Source of the DNA: Tistlia sp040905785
GTDB lineage: Bacteria; Pseudomonadota; Alphaproteobacteria; Kiloniellales; DSM-21159
Direction of reading: 5' to 3'
Assembly: GCF_040905785.1 (NCBI RefSeq)
Contig: NZ_JBBDQW010000090.1
Coordinates: 4,570 to 68,569, forward strand
Length of the DNA stretch: 64,000 nucleotides
The notes beneath the pieces are model-generated. The model was not told the DNA's origin and searched no databases. It saw nothing but the letters and a program-made list of their open reading frames with translations. Shown in pieces: positions 35,184 through 42,886 of the stretch. A program made the position numbers and the translations under genes. Each line of letters opens with the position of its first letter. Positions within the stretch are counted from its first letter, which is position 1.

Positions 35184-36824
35184 ATGACCGGCGCGCGGAA
35201 CGTCCTCTGGATCATGTGCGACCAGCTGCGCTTCGACTACCTGGGCTGCAGCGGCCATCCGCACCTGGAGACGCCCAACATCGACGCCCTGGCGGCGCGC
35301 GGCCTCCGCTTCGACCGCGCCTACGTGCAGTCGCCGATCTGCGGCCCCTCGCGCATGAGCTTCTACACCGGCCGCTACGTCCGCTCGCACGGCTCGAGCT
35401 GGAACAAGTTTCCGCTGCGCGTCGGCGAGCCGACCCTGGGCGACCACCTGGCGGAGCTGGACGTCCGCACCGTGCTGGTCGGCAAGACCCACATGAAGGC
35501 CGACCTCGCCGGCATGCGGCGCCTCGGCATCGACCCGGCCTCGGACGTCGGGGTGCGGGTCGCCCAGTGCGGCTTCGAGCCCTTCGAGCGCGACGACGGC
35601 CTGCACCCCGCCGGCCCCTACGACCCCGACCCGCCCTACGACGCCTGGCTGCGCGCGCTCGGCTACCAGGGCGAGAACCTGTGGGAGGAGTGGGCCAACT
35701 CGGCCGAGGGGCCGGAGGGCGCGCTGCTCTCGGGCTGGCTGCTCGAGCACGCCGACAAGCCGGCGCGGATCCCGGCGGCGCACTCCGAGACCGCCTACAT
35801 GACCGAGCGCGCCATGGCCTTCCTCGAGGAGGCCGGCGCCGACGGGCGGCCCTGGTGCCTGCACCTGTCGTACATCAAGCCGCACTGGCCCTACATCGCG
35901 CCGGCGCCCTACCACGCGCTCTACGACCGCCGCCACGTCCTGCCGCCCGTGCGCGACCCGGCCGAGCGGCAGGACCCGCACCCGATCCTCGCCGCCTACC
36001 TGCAGGAACGCTTCAGCCAGGCCTTCGCGCGGCAGGGCGTGCGCGAGCGGGTGATCCCGGCCTACATGGGCCTGATCCGCCAGATCGACGACGAGCTCGG
36101 CCGGCTGTTCCGCTTCCTCGAGGAGAAGGGCCTCGCCGAGACGACGCTGATCGTCTTCACCTCCGACCACGGCGACTACCTGGGCGACCACTGGCTCGGC
36201 GAGAAGGAGCTGTTCCACGAGTGCTCGGTCAGGATCCCGCTGATCGTCGCCGACCCCTCGCCCGCCGCCGACGCCACGCGCGGCACGGTCTGCGACGCGC
36301 TGGTCGAGGCCATCGACCTGGCGCCGAGCTTCCTCGAATGGTTCGGCGGCGCCCCCAAGCCACACGTCCTGGAGGGCCGTTCGCTGCTGCCGCTGCTGCG
36401 TGGCGAGCCTGCGGCCGGGCGCCCCTTCGTGGTCAGCGAGTACGACTACGCGATGCGCCGGGCGCGCACGGACCTCGGCGTGCCGATCGGCGAGGCGCGC
36501 CTGCAGATGCTCTTCGACGGCCGCTGGAAGTACATCCACGCCGAGAGCTTCCGGCCACTGCTCTACGACCTCCAGAGCGACCCCGCGGAGTTCCACGACC
36601 TGGGCGCCGACCCGGCCCTCGCGGGCGAGCGGGCGCGGCTGCACGAGCTGCTGTCGGGCTGGGCGCGCCGGCCGGCCAGCCGCATCACCATCTCCGACGC
36701 CGAGATCGCCGAGCGGGCCGGGCGCGAGATCCGCGCCAACATCCTGATCGGCTACTGGGACGAGGCGGAGGTCGCCGAGGCCCGGCGCCGCGGCACCGGC
36801 GTGCCCGAGCGGGAGCCTCAGTAG
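35184..36824 (+). CDS. sulfatase / phosphonate-monoester-hydrolase-like enzyme
   Basis: A 546-residue alkaline-phosphatase-superfamily hydrolase. The formylglycine site is C53-G-P-S-R57 in QSPICGPSRMSFYTGR. The metal-binding N-terminus has D13-Q14 (IMCDQLRFDYLG), the D-Q pair seen in choline sulfatase and phosphonate monoester hydrolases rather than the D-D of arylsulfatases. HLSYIKPHWPYIAPAPYH and FTSDHGDYLGDHWLGEKEL complete the site. It starts at ATG 35184 with a GGGAGG site, divergent from marR-tctCBA, hinting that the released acid is taken up by the TTT carrier. The choice between sulfate ester and phosphonate/phosphate ester is open. No anaerobic or FGE maturase is in the window. Confidence 0.88.
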   Translation: MTGARNVLWIMCDQLRFDYLGCSGHPHLETPNIDALAARGLRFDRAYVQSPICGPSRMSFYTGRYVRSHGSSWNKFPLRVGEPTLGDHLAELDVRTVLVGKTHMKADLAGMRRLGIDPASDVGVRVAQCGFEPFERDDGLHPAGPYDPDPPYDAWLRALGYQGENLWEEWANSAEGPEGALLSGWLLEHADKPARIPAAHSETAYMTERAMAFLEEAGADGRPWCLHLSYIKPHWPYIAPAPYHALYDRRHVLPPVRDPAERQDPHPILAAYLQERFSQAFARQGVRERVIPAYMGLIRQIDDELGRLFRFLEEKGLAETTLIVFTSDHGDYLGDHWLGEKELFHECSVRIPLIVADPSPAADATRGTVCDALVEAIDLAPSFLEWFGGAPKPHVLEGRSLLPLLRGEPAAGRPFVVSEYDYAMRRARTDLGVPIGEARLQMLFDGRWKYIHAESFRPLLYDLQSDPAEFHDLGADPALAGERARLHELLSGWARRPASRITISDAEIAERAGREIRANILIGYWDEAEVAEARRRGTGVPEREPQ

Positions 36825-37345
36825 GTCTCGACCAGCCGCTCGTCGAAGCGGAAGGGATGGAGGCCCGCGACCTCGACGGCCTTCATCGAGTCGTGCCGCG
36901 GGTCCAGCATGACGTTCCAGTCGAGCGGCACGACCGCCGAGGGCGCGAGAAAGAACAGCGCGCCCGAGCGGTCGAGCCAGTCGTCGCCGGTCCGGCGCTG
37001 CCAGCGCGCGGCCGCTTCCCGGCGCCGGGGCAGGGTCACGCTGCGCTCGAGCGTCAGGTCCGCCGGCAGGGCGGCGGCGGCGCCGGCGCGGCGGAACAGC
37101 CAGCCGGGCACGGCGGGCAGCGCCAACTCGACGAAGACGAAGTCCTCCGGCAACTGCCGGCGCAGCATCGGCGGCAGGTGGACGAAGGCCTCGAGCACGC
37201 AGGTCGAGGGGCAGAGGCTGCAGTAGACCAGGCCGCGGCCGGGCGAATTCCAGCGCGCACCGGTCCGGCGGTTGCCGGCGCCGTCGAGCTGGCGGGCGAA
37301 GCGCCGCTTGGCCAGGCGCCAGACGCGCAAGCCCGGACCGCCCAA
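36818..37345 (-). CDS. RES-domain toxin
   Basis: About 175 residues with the RES (Arg-Glu-Ser) NAD+-degrading toxin pattern: LRVWRLAKRRFARQ, GARWNSPGRGLVYCS, the Glu in CVLEAFVHLP, and the C-terminal LDWNVMLDPRHDSMKAVEV with FRFDERLVETY. It lies directly downstream of an Xre/MbcA-type antitoxin. No ATG or GTG follows the antitoxin stop before the domain; TTG at 37345 (after a GGGAA) or TTG 37330 are the likely starts, while the in-frame ATG at 37510 would overlap the antitoxin by 120 nt. Its 3' end overlaps the convergent sulfatase gene by 7 bp. Confidence 0.82.
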   Translation of the reverse strand: MGGPGLRVWRLAKRRFARQLDGAGNRRTGARWNSPGRGLVYCSLCPSTCVLEAFVHLPPMLRRQLPEDFVFVELALPAVPGWLFRRAGAAAALPADLTLERSVTLPRRREAAARWQRRTGDDWLDRSGALFFLAPSAVVPLDWNVMLDPRHDSMKAVEVAGLHPFRFDERLVETY

Positions 37346-37365
37346 TTCCCGATCGCCCGGCTCCC

Positions 37366-37391
37366 GGTCGCTCAGCGCCCGGTCGCTCAGC
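37366..37391. repeat. 15-nt direct repeat at the antitoxin/toxin junction
   Basis: GGTCGCTCAGCGCCC (37366-37380) is followed immediately by GGTCGCTCAGC (37381-37391). The second unit contains the antitoxin stop codon. The duplication lengthens the gap between the antitoxin stop and the probable toxin start and may be a recent slippage event. Confidence 0.65.
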
Positions 37392-37770
37392 TGTAGTCGC
37401 CGTGGGCGAGATGCAGCAGCGCGGCCTCGACCCGGCGGCTGCCCTCGTCGCTGCGCAGCAGCGACAGCGGCGCCTCGCCGCCGAGCGAGGGATTCGGCAG
37501 CCGCAGCCATTCCTCGGCGCTGGCGCCGAGCGTGTCGCTGGCCAGGGCCTTGAGCCGCAGCAGGCGCGCGACCCGGTCGCTCTCCTCGGGGCTCAGCCGC
37601 CCGCCCGCCTTGAGCTTGCGGTCGATGGTCGAGCGCGGCACGACCTCGGTCAGCTCGGCGCGGACCAGCGCGCCGCTGGCCAGCAGGCTGCGGACGCGGC
37701 TGACCGCGAGGCCGGAGACCACCTCGCTGTGGCCCGGCAGGTCGCTCGCCTTCGGCTGGGGCAGGCCCAT
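37387..37770 (-). CDS. Xre/MbcA/ParS-type antitoxin
   Basis: A 127-residue antitoxin of the RES-Xre class: an N-terminal helix-turn-helix region (VVSGLAVSRVRSLLASGALV, EVVPRSTIDRKLKAGGRLSPEESDRVARLLRL) and the C-terminal antitoxin domain (AEEWLRLPNPSLGGEAPLSLLRSDEGSRRVEAALLHLAHG). The ATG at 37770 has an AGGTGA site 5 nt upstream. It precedes the RES toxin and is transcribed with it. Confidence 0.88.
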   Translation of the reverse strand: MGLPQPKASDLPGHSEVVSGLAVSRVRSLLASGALVRAELTEVVPRSTIDRKLKAGGRLSPEESDRVARLLRLKALASDTLGASAEEWLRLPNPSLGGEAPLSLLRSDEGSRRVEAALLHLAHGDYS

Positions 37771-37840
37771 GATGCTCACCTGGTCGTTGTCGATGACCAG
37801 ATGAGTATGGGGTTTGCGCCTGGCGCCCGCAAGGTCGCGC

Positions 37841-37917
37841 TCAGCCGATCCCCTCGAAAAAGGGCGAGCAGGCCCTCGGCCAACACCTACGGCTGCTCCT
37901 CGGGAGTATAGTGGCAA
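37841..37917 (-). pseudogene. decayed 3' end of an alpha/beta hydrolase gene
   Basis: This stretch matches the 3' end of the alpha/beta hydrolase gene at 43766 (about 43767-43842) with roughly 80 percent identity by eye: shared blocks TCAGCCGATCCCC, GGCGAGCAGG, CTCGGCCA, and CGGCTGCTCCTCGGG. A 1-nt insertion and an in-frame TAG break the reading frame, and no upstream coding part is present. It is a gene fossil lying in the 262-bp interval between the antitoxin and gntR; the rest of that interval shows nothing else recognisable. Confidence 0.75.
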
Positions 37918-38032
37918 CAGGCGCCACACGCTGCTCTCTGTCGGCCGGATCCCACCTGCAAACCGCTTGTCCGCAGACCGGCGCGTCATGCCGCTGTCAA
38001 CCGCCCGCGATTCCACTCGGTGAGAAGGTGCT

Positions 38033-38728
38033 CTAGCGATCGAGCTTGACGGTCGATAGAGCGAACTTCTCCAGGTAGGCCATCACGGTCGTCGTGGCGG
38101 TCTCGGCCGCCGCCGTGTCGCCTTCGGCGATCCGGCGAAGCCTCTCGGCATGGACCCTGGCCGCTTCCGGCAGGTCGGCATAGCGCTCGTAGTGGGCAAA
38201 CCAGAAGCGGCGCGACTGTCCATGAAAAAGCTGAATCGCGCTGGCGATGCAGTCGTTGTTGGCCGCGACAACCGGCAGCCCGTGGAACTCCCACGTCCCC
38301 GACATGAACCAGCGGCCGTCTCCCGCCGCCGCCGCCTCTTGGATGCGATCGGCGAGTTCCCGCATCTCGAGCCGTTGCGTCGCTGTCGCCCGCTTGGCGG
38401 CGGCGCGCGCGACCAGGAGCTCGAGCTGGCCGCGCACCTCCAGCACCTTGAGGTGCTGCGCGAGGTTGATCTCCGTCACCATGATGCCCCGGCGCGGGAG
38501 GATGGAAAGCAACCCCTCCCGCTCCAGCTTCTTGATCGCTTCGCGGATCGGAGTCCGTCCGATCCCCAGACGACGACTCAAGGAGACTTCGGAAAGCGTC
38601 CCGCCCGGCGGAATGTCGAGCATGACGATCATGCGCTCGAGGCGCTCGTAGGCCTTCTTCGCAAGCGATTCTTCCGCTTCCGCGTCCGGGACGTTCCAGG
38701 CCTCGGCCACGACTGCTTGTTCGGTCAT
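38033..38728 (-). CDS. GntR-family (FCD) transcriptional regulator
   Basis: A 231-residue regulator. N-terminal winged helix: LAKKAYERLERMIVMLDIPPGGTLSEVSLSRRLGIGRTPIREAIKKLEREGLL. C-terminal all-helical FCD ligand domain: VLEVRGQLELLVARAAAKRAT, with possible metal-binding residues in FMSGTWEFHGLPVVAANN and the HAERLRRIAEGD segment. ATG 38728 fits the family N-terminus. It diverges from the panB-like/TRAP unit, and the palindrome CTGATGTATCAG lies in the shared promoter region. It is the probable controller of the 38.0-45.5 kb catabolic cluster. Confidence 0.92.
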   Translation of the reverse strand: MTEQAVVAEAWNVPDAEAEESLAKKAYERLERMIVMLDIPPGGTLSEVSLSRRLGIGRTPIREAIKKLEREGLLSILPRRGIMVTEINLAQHLKVLEVRGQLELLVARAAAKRATATQRLEMRELADRIQEAAAAGDGRWFMSGTWEFHGLPVVAANNDCIASAIQLFHGQSRRFWFAHYERYADLPEAARVHAERLRRIAEGDTAAAETATTTVMAYLEKFALSTVKLDR

Positions 38729-38835
38729 GCTTTGCGAAACTCCCTGGCGGTGCCCGCATGAATAGCAGCCACGGCCCCCCTCCGCAAAAGGTTGCGGCTT
38801 GAGTCGCCCAGGCATCGCATTTAAGCTGTCCTCAA

Positions 38836-38847
38836 CTGATGTATCAG
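38836..38847. promoter_or_regulatory. candidate GntR operator upstream of the panB-like gene
   Basis: Perfect palindrome CTGATGTATCAG (CTGAT-GT-ATCAG), with a further CATCAG 6 bp downstream. A sister site CTGAAACATCAG lies upstream of the PhyH gene at 42887. Location between divergent gntR and panB-like genes fits autoregulation plus cluster control. Confidence 0.55.
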
Positions 38848-38921
38848 CGAAGCATCAGCATGACGAGCGGGCCGGACCAGCCGGGGCTGGTAACGGAACG
38901 CCGACAGGGGGGACGCCGGAG

Positions 38922-39794
38922 ATGACGGAGCGACCGAAGCTCACCGTGCCCGACCTGCGGGCTCGCAAGGCAGCCGGCGAGAAGATCGTCATGGTCTCGG
39001 TACCCGACTTCCCGATGGCGGTCTGGGCTGAACGCGCCGGCATCGACATCCTGGCTGTCGGCGACAGTCTCGGCATGATCTCCTACGGGCATCCCAACAC
39101 CCTGCCGGTCACGCTCGACACGATGGTCGAGCATTGCCGCGCGGTGCGCCGCGGCGCCGAGAACAGCTTCGTCCTCGTCTCCCTGCCCTATGGCAGCTAC
39201 GCGACGCCGGAACTCGGCGTCACCAGCGCCTTGCGTCTCATGAAGGAGGCCGGCGCCGACGCGGTGAAGATGCAGGGCGGCAAGGAGAAGGCGCCGATCA
39301 TCCGCGCCATTGCCGACGCCGGCGTGCCGGTCATGAGCCACGTCGGCATGTGCCCGCACTTCATGCACCACTACGGCGGCTTCCGCCTCCAGGGCAAGAC
39401 GGCGGAGGCTGCGCTCGACCTGATCGAGGACGGACGCGCGATCGAAGCCGCCGGCGCCGTGGGCTTCGAGATCGAAGCGGTGCCAGCGCCCGTGGCCAAG
39501 GCGATCGACGATGCCGTCGGCATCTTCACCTTCGGCATCGGCGCCGGTGCGGCGAGCTGCGGGCAGCTGTTGCTCGGCGCCGACCTGCTCGGGATGTTCG
39601 ACCAGTTCAAGCCGAAGTTCACCAAGCGTTATGCACAGCTGGCCGAGACCGCGGTCGAGGCCCTGCAAACCTACGCAGAGGAAGTGCGATCGGGCGCATT
39701 TCCCGACGCCGACCACGCCTATGCGATGAAGAGCGAGGAGACCGACAAACTGCAGCAGGCACTACAGGGGAACGGCCGAACGGAAAGCGCATAA
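38922..39794 (+). CDS. PanB-like (ketopantoate hydroxymethyltransferase family) enzyme with altered metal site
   Basis: A 290-residue TIM-barrel protein clearly homologous to PanB (VGDSLGMISYGHPNTLPVTLDTMVEHCRAVRRGA, IGAGAASCGQLLLGADLLGMF). Compared with E. coli PanB (recalled), D45 is kept (D48), K112 is kept (K116) and E181 is kept (E185), but the Mg2+ ligand D84 is Ser (S87) and E114 is Gln (Q118). Canonical ketopantoate synthesis is therefore doubtful. No panC is adjacent. It heads a unit with a TRAP transporter 34 nt downstream under a GntR regulator, suggesting an aldol or retro-aldol step in catabolism. Confidence 0.85.
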   Translation: MTERPKLTVPDLRARKAAGEKIVMVSVPDFPMAVWAERAGIDILAVGDSLGMISYGHPNTLPVTLDTMVEHCRAVRRGAENSFVLVSLPYGSYATPELGVTSALRLMKEAGADAVKMQGGKEKAPIIRAIADAGVPVMSHVGMCPHFMHHYGGFRLQGKTAEAALDLIEDGRAIEAAGAVGFEIEAVPAPVAKAIDDAVGIFTFGIGAGAASCGQLLLGADLLGMFDQFKPKFTKRYAQLAETAVEALQTYAEEVRSGAFPDADHAYAMKSEETDKLQQALQGNGRTESA

Positions 39795-39828
39795 CGCAAT
39801 AAGATCAACCAAAGGGAGAAACAAACAA

Positions 39829-40863
39829 ATGACCAGAATTGGCAAACAGTGGAAGGCTCTGACCGCCTTCGCGTTGGCTTCTGCCCTGGGATTGGCCGCC
39901 GCCGATACGGCAGGCGCTCAGGAAACCTGGCGGATCCAGTCGCTCTGGCAGGCGGGCTCGGTGAACCAGACGGTCTTCCAGCGTTTCGCGGACAACGTCG
40001 CCAAGGCATCGGACGGACGGCTCCAGATCGAGGCGCTCCCGGTCAAGGCCGTCGTCGCCCATAACGAAACGCTGGAGGCCGCCGGCAGCGGCGTCATCGA
40101 GGGTCAGCATGCGGCGGCTGTCTACTTCGCCGGTCGCGACCCGGCGTTCGGGCTGCTCGGCGACCTCAACGCCGGCTACGAAGACCCCTACCAGATGACC
40201 ATGTGGTTCTATCACCGCGGCGGCCTGGAACTGGCGCGCGAGCTCTACCGCAAGCACAATCTCTTCTTCGTCGGGCCGGTCCTGTGGGGGGTTGAATCCA
40301 TCCCCATGTCCAAGCAGGTCGAGTCGGTTGAGGCTTTCAAGGGTGTCAAGCTGCGGATGCCCGAGGGTCCCTCGTCGGATATCTTCCGGCGGATCGGCGC
40401 GGCGCCGACCAACATCCCGGGGTCGGAGGTCTACACCTCGCTCGAACGCGGCGTCATCGATGGTACCGACTGGGGCACCCTGTCGATGAACCAGGATCTC
40501 GGCTACCACAAGATCGCGGCCTTCCCGATCTATCCGGGCATCCACTCGATGCCGGTCGGCGAGGTGGCGATCAACCTGGACACCTGGGAGGCCCTGCCCG
40601 ACGACCTGAAGGCGATCGTCGAGACCGCGGTGCGCGACTTCAACCTCGACATGATCCAGACGATGGCCGCCGGCGACCTGAAGGCCCGGCAGCAGGCCCG
40701 CGAGGACGGCGCGACGCTGGTCGATTGGTCCTCGGAGGAGCGGCAGAAGCTTCGGCAGGTCGCCGCCGAGGTCTGGGCCGAGTACGGCAGCAGAAACGAG
40801 TTGGCGGGGAAGATCTACGAGTCGCACCGCGCCTTCCTCGAGGAACTCGGTCTCCTCGACTGA
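39829..40863 (+). CDS. TRAP transporter periplasmic binding protein (DctP family)
   Basis: A 344-residue exported binding protein: signal peptide ALTAFALASALGLAAADTAGA, then the DctP/DUF-type fold (ETWRIQSLWQAGSVNQTVFQRFADNVAKAS, GVKLRMPEGPSSDIFRRIGAAPTNIPGSEVYTSLERGVIDGTDW). R355-type carboxylate selector is represented by the Arg in KLRMPEG. It starts at ATG 39829 with an AAAGGGAGAAAC site. It precedes dctQ and dctM genes with a 73-bp gap. Ligand probably a carboxylate; identity unknown. Confidence 0.92.
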   Translation: MTRIGKQWKALTAFALASALGLAAADTAGAQETWRIQSLWQAGSVNQTVFQRFADNVAKASDGRLQIEALPVKAVVAHNETLEAAGSGVIEGQHAAAVYFAGRDPAFGLLGDLNAGYEDPYQMTMWFYHRGGLELARELYRKHNLFFVGPVLWGVESIPMSKQVESVEAFKGVKLRMPEGPSSDIFRRIGAAPTNIPGSEVYTSLERGVIDGTDWGTLSMNQDLGYHKIAAFPIYPGIHSMPVGEVAINLDTWEALPDDLKAIVETAVRDFNLDMIQTMAAGDLKARQQAREDGATLVDWSSEERQKLRQVAAEVWAEYGSRNELAGKIYESHRAFLEELGLLD

Positions 40864-40936
40864 TCGCTCCGCGCATTGTCGTTGATCGGTCCCGGGGCGG
40901 CCACGGCCGCTCCGGGGCGCATCCCAGGTACCCCCC

Positions 40937-41449
40937 ATGCTTGATCTCAGAGTCGTGGACCGCCTGAACCGGCGGATCGGCGAGGTCGTGAGCTACGTGT
41001 TCCTAGTCTCGGTGGCGATCATGGCCTACGAGGTCGCGGCCCGCTACCTGTTCGGCGCCCCGACGATCTGGGCGCACGAGAGCACCATCACCCTCACGGC
41101 GCTCGGCTTCCTGTTCGGCGGCGCCTACACGCTGCAGCGTCGCGAGCACATCCAGATCACGGCGCTCTACCGGTTGTTTCCCCGCCGTGTTCGATGGGTC
41201 GCCGACGTCGTCGCCCACCTGGTCATGCTGTTCTACGTCGGCGTGCTGATCTACGCGGGCTGGATCGTCGCCGCCAAGGCCTGGGCATCGATGGAGACCT
41301 CGGCCTCGGCCTGGAATCAGCCGACGCCGGTGGTCATCAAGACGGCGCTGGTCGTCGGCTCGCTGCTGCTCGCCCTGCAGGGCCTCGTGCACCTTCTGCA
41401 GCTGCTGGGGCTCGCCCGTCGCGGCGACGACGACACCGAGGCCCGCTAG
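40937..41449 (+). CDS. TRAP transporter small permease (DctQ family)
   Basis: A 170-residue membrane protein with four hydrophobic segments and the DctQ pattern: EVVSYVFLVSVAIMAYEVAARYLF, the conserved WAHE in GAPTIWAHESTITLTALGFLFGGAYTLQRREHIQI, and a C-terminal helix ending LLQLLGLARR. It lies directly before the large permease with no intergenic space. Confidence 0.92.
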   Translation: MLDLRVVDRLNRRIGEVVSYVFLVSVAIMAYEVAARYLFGAPTIWAHESTITLTALGFLFGGAYTLQRREHIQITALYRLFPRRVRWVADVVAHLVMLFYVGVLIYAGWIVAAKAWASMETSASAWNQPTPVVIKTALVVGSLLLALQGLVHLLQLLGLARRGDDDTEAR

Positions 41450-42766
41450 ATGGACCTCGGTTCGACGACAGTGCTGATCCTGGCGGGCATCAGCCTGCTC
41501 CTGGCGATCGGCGTTCCCCTCGCCTTCACCACCGGCGCGGTCGCGATGGTTGCGGCCCTCCTTGCCTTCGGCCCCAACAGCCTGACGCTGATCGCCAGCC
41601 GGACCTACTCGCTGGTCAGCGAGTTCGTGCTCGTGGCCGTGCCGATGTTCATCCTGATGGCCTCGATCCTCGAACGCAGCGGCGTGGCGCGCGACCTTTT
41701 CAAGGCGATGCACCTGCTGGCGGGCGGATTGCGAGGCGGGCTGGCGCTGCAGACCATGGCGGTCGCCGTGGTGATGGCGGCCATGACAGGGATCATCGGC
41801 GGCGAAATCGTCCTGCTCGGCCTGATCGCGCTGCCTCAGATGCTGCGGCTCGGCTACGACCGCAAGCTGGCGATCGGCGTCGTCTGCGCCGGCGGCTCGC
41901 TCGGCACGATGATACCGCCGTCGATCGTGCTCATCGTCTACGGCCTGACCGCCAACGTCTCGATCGGCGACCTCTTCGTCGCCACGCTCCTTCCCGGGCT
42001 TCTGCTCGCCGGACTCTACGCCGCCTACATCCTGCTGCGCTGCCATCTCGACCCCAGCCTCGGCCCGCCGGCGCCGCCGGAAGAGCGCAAGCTTCCCCTG
42101 GGGGAGAAGCTGGCCCTGGCCCGGGGCCTGCTGCTCCCGCTCCTGGTGGTCGTCTGGGTCCTCGGCACGATCTACGCCGGCATCGCATCGGTCAGCGAGG
42201 CCGCGGGCATGGGCGTCCTCGGCGCGATGGCTTCCGCGCTGGTACGGCGGGAGCTCACCTGGGAAATCGTGCGCCATTCGCTGTACCGGACGATGACCAC
42301 CTGCGGCATGCTGCTCTGGCTGACTTTCGGAGCGAACGCGCTGATCGGCGTCTACAACCTGATGGGCGGCACGCGCTTCATCCAGGACCTGATGACCGGC
42401 CTGCCGATCTCGCCCATTTTGATCATCCTGATGATGATGCTGATCCTGGTCGTCCTCGGTCTCTTCATGGACTGGATCGGCATCCTGCTGCTCACCATGC
42501 CGATCTTCGTGCCGATCGTCGTGGCCTTGGAATTCGATCCCGTGTGGTTCGGTGTCCTGTTCTGCATGAACATGCAGATCTCCTACCTCACGCCGCCCTT
42601 CGGACCCGCCTGCTTCTACCTGAAGTCGGTGGCGCCCCCGGACATCGAACTGGGGGAGATCTTCAATGCCATGTGGCCCTTCATCGGCCTGCAGGTGCTG
42701 GGACTGGCGTTGGTGCTCGTCTTTCCTGACATCGCCCTCTGGCTGCCGAGGGTCCTGTTCGGCTAG
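41450..42766 (+). CDS. TRAP transporter large permease (DctM family)
   Basis: A 438-residue membrane protein of about twelve segments. DctM motifs: LLLAIGVPLAFTTGAVAMV, SEFVLVAVPMFILMASILERSGVARDLF, GGSLGTMIPPSIVLIVYG, AGIASVSEAAGMGVLGAM, and DWIGILLLTMPIFVPIV. A conserved C-terminal block NMQISYLTPPFGPACFYLKSVAP follows. It starts at ATG 41450 immediately after the dctQ stop. Transport is Na+-driven in characterised relatives. Confidence 0.94.
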   Translation: MDLGSTTVLILAGISLLLAIGVPLAFTTGAVAMVAALLAFGPNSLTLIASRTYSLVSEFVLVAVPMFILMASILERSGVARDLFKAMHLLAGGLRGGLALQTMAVAVVMAAMTGIIGGEIVLLGLIALPQMLRLGYDRKLAIGVVCAGGSLGTMIPPSIVLIVYGLTANVSIGDLFVATLLPGLLLAGLYAAYILLRCHLDPSLGPPAPPEERKLPLGEKLALARGLLLPLLVVVWVLGTIYAGIASVSEAAGMGVLGAMASALVRRELTWEIVRHSLYRTMTTCGMLLWLTFGANALIGVYNLMGGTRFIQDLMTGLPISPILIILMMMLILVVLGLFMDWIGILLLTMPIFVPIVVALEFDPVWFGVLFCMNMQISYLTPPFGPACFYLKSVAPPDIELGEIFNAMWPFIGLQVLGLALVLVFPDIALWLPRVLFG

Positions 42767-42809
42767 CGGCGGCTGCTTGATCAACGGACCGGTCGGTTTT
42801 AACATACAG

Positions 42810-42821
42810 CTGAAACATCAG
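42810..42821. promoter_or_regulatory. second candidate GntR operator, upstream of PhyH-1
   Basis: CTGAAACATCAG shares 9 of 12 positions with the palindrome at 38836-38847 (CTGA-N4-TCAG) and is also followed by a second CATCAG (42833-42838). It lies 65 bp before the PhyH ATG, in the 120-bp gap after dctM, implying a separate promoter under the same regulator. Confidence 0.5.
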
Positions 42822-42886
42822 TTTGGGGCACCATCAGTTGGTCGGGGGTCCGGAACCGGCAGGCCAGCAGCCTAGGGAGAAGCGTG

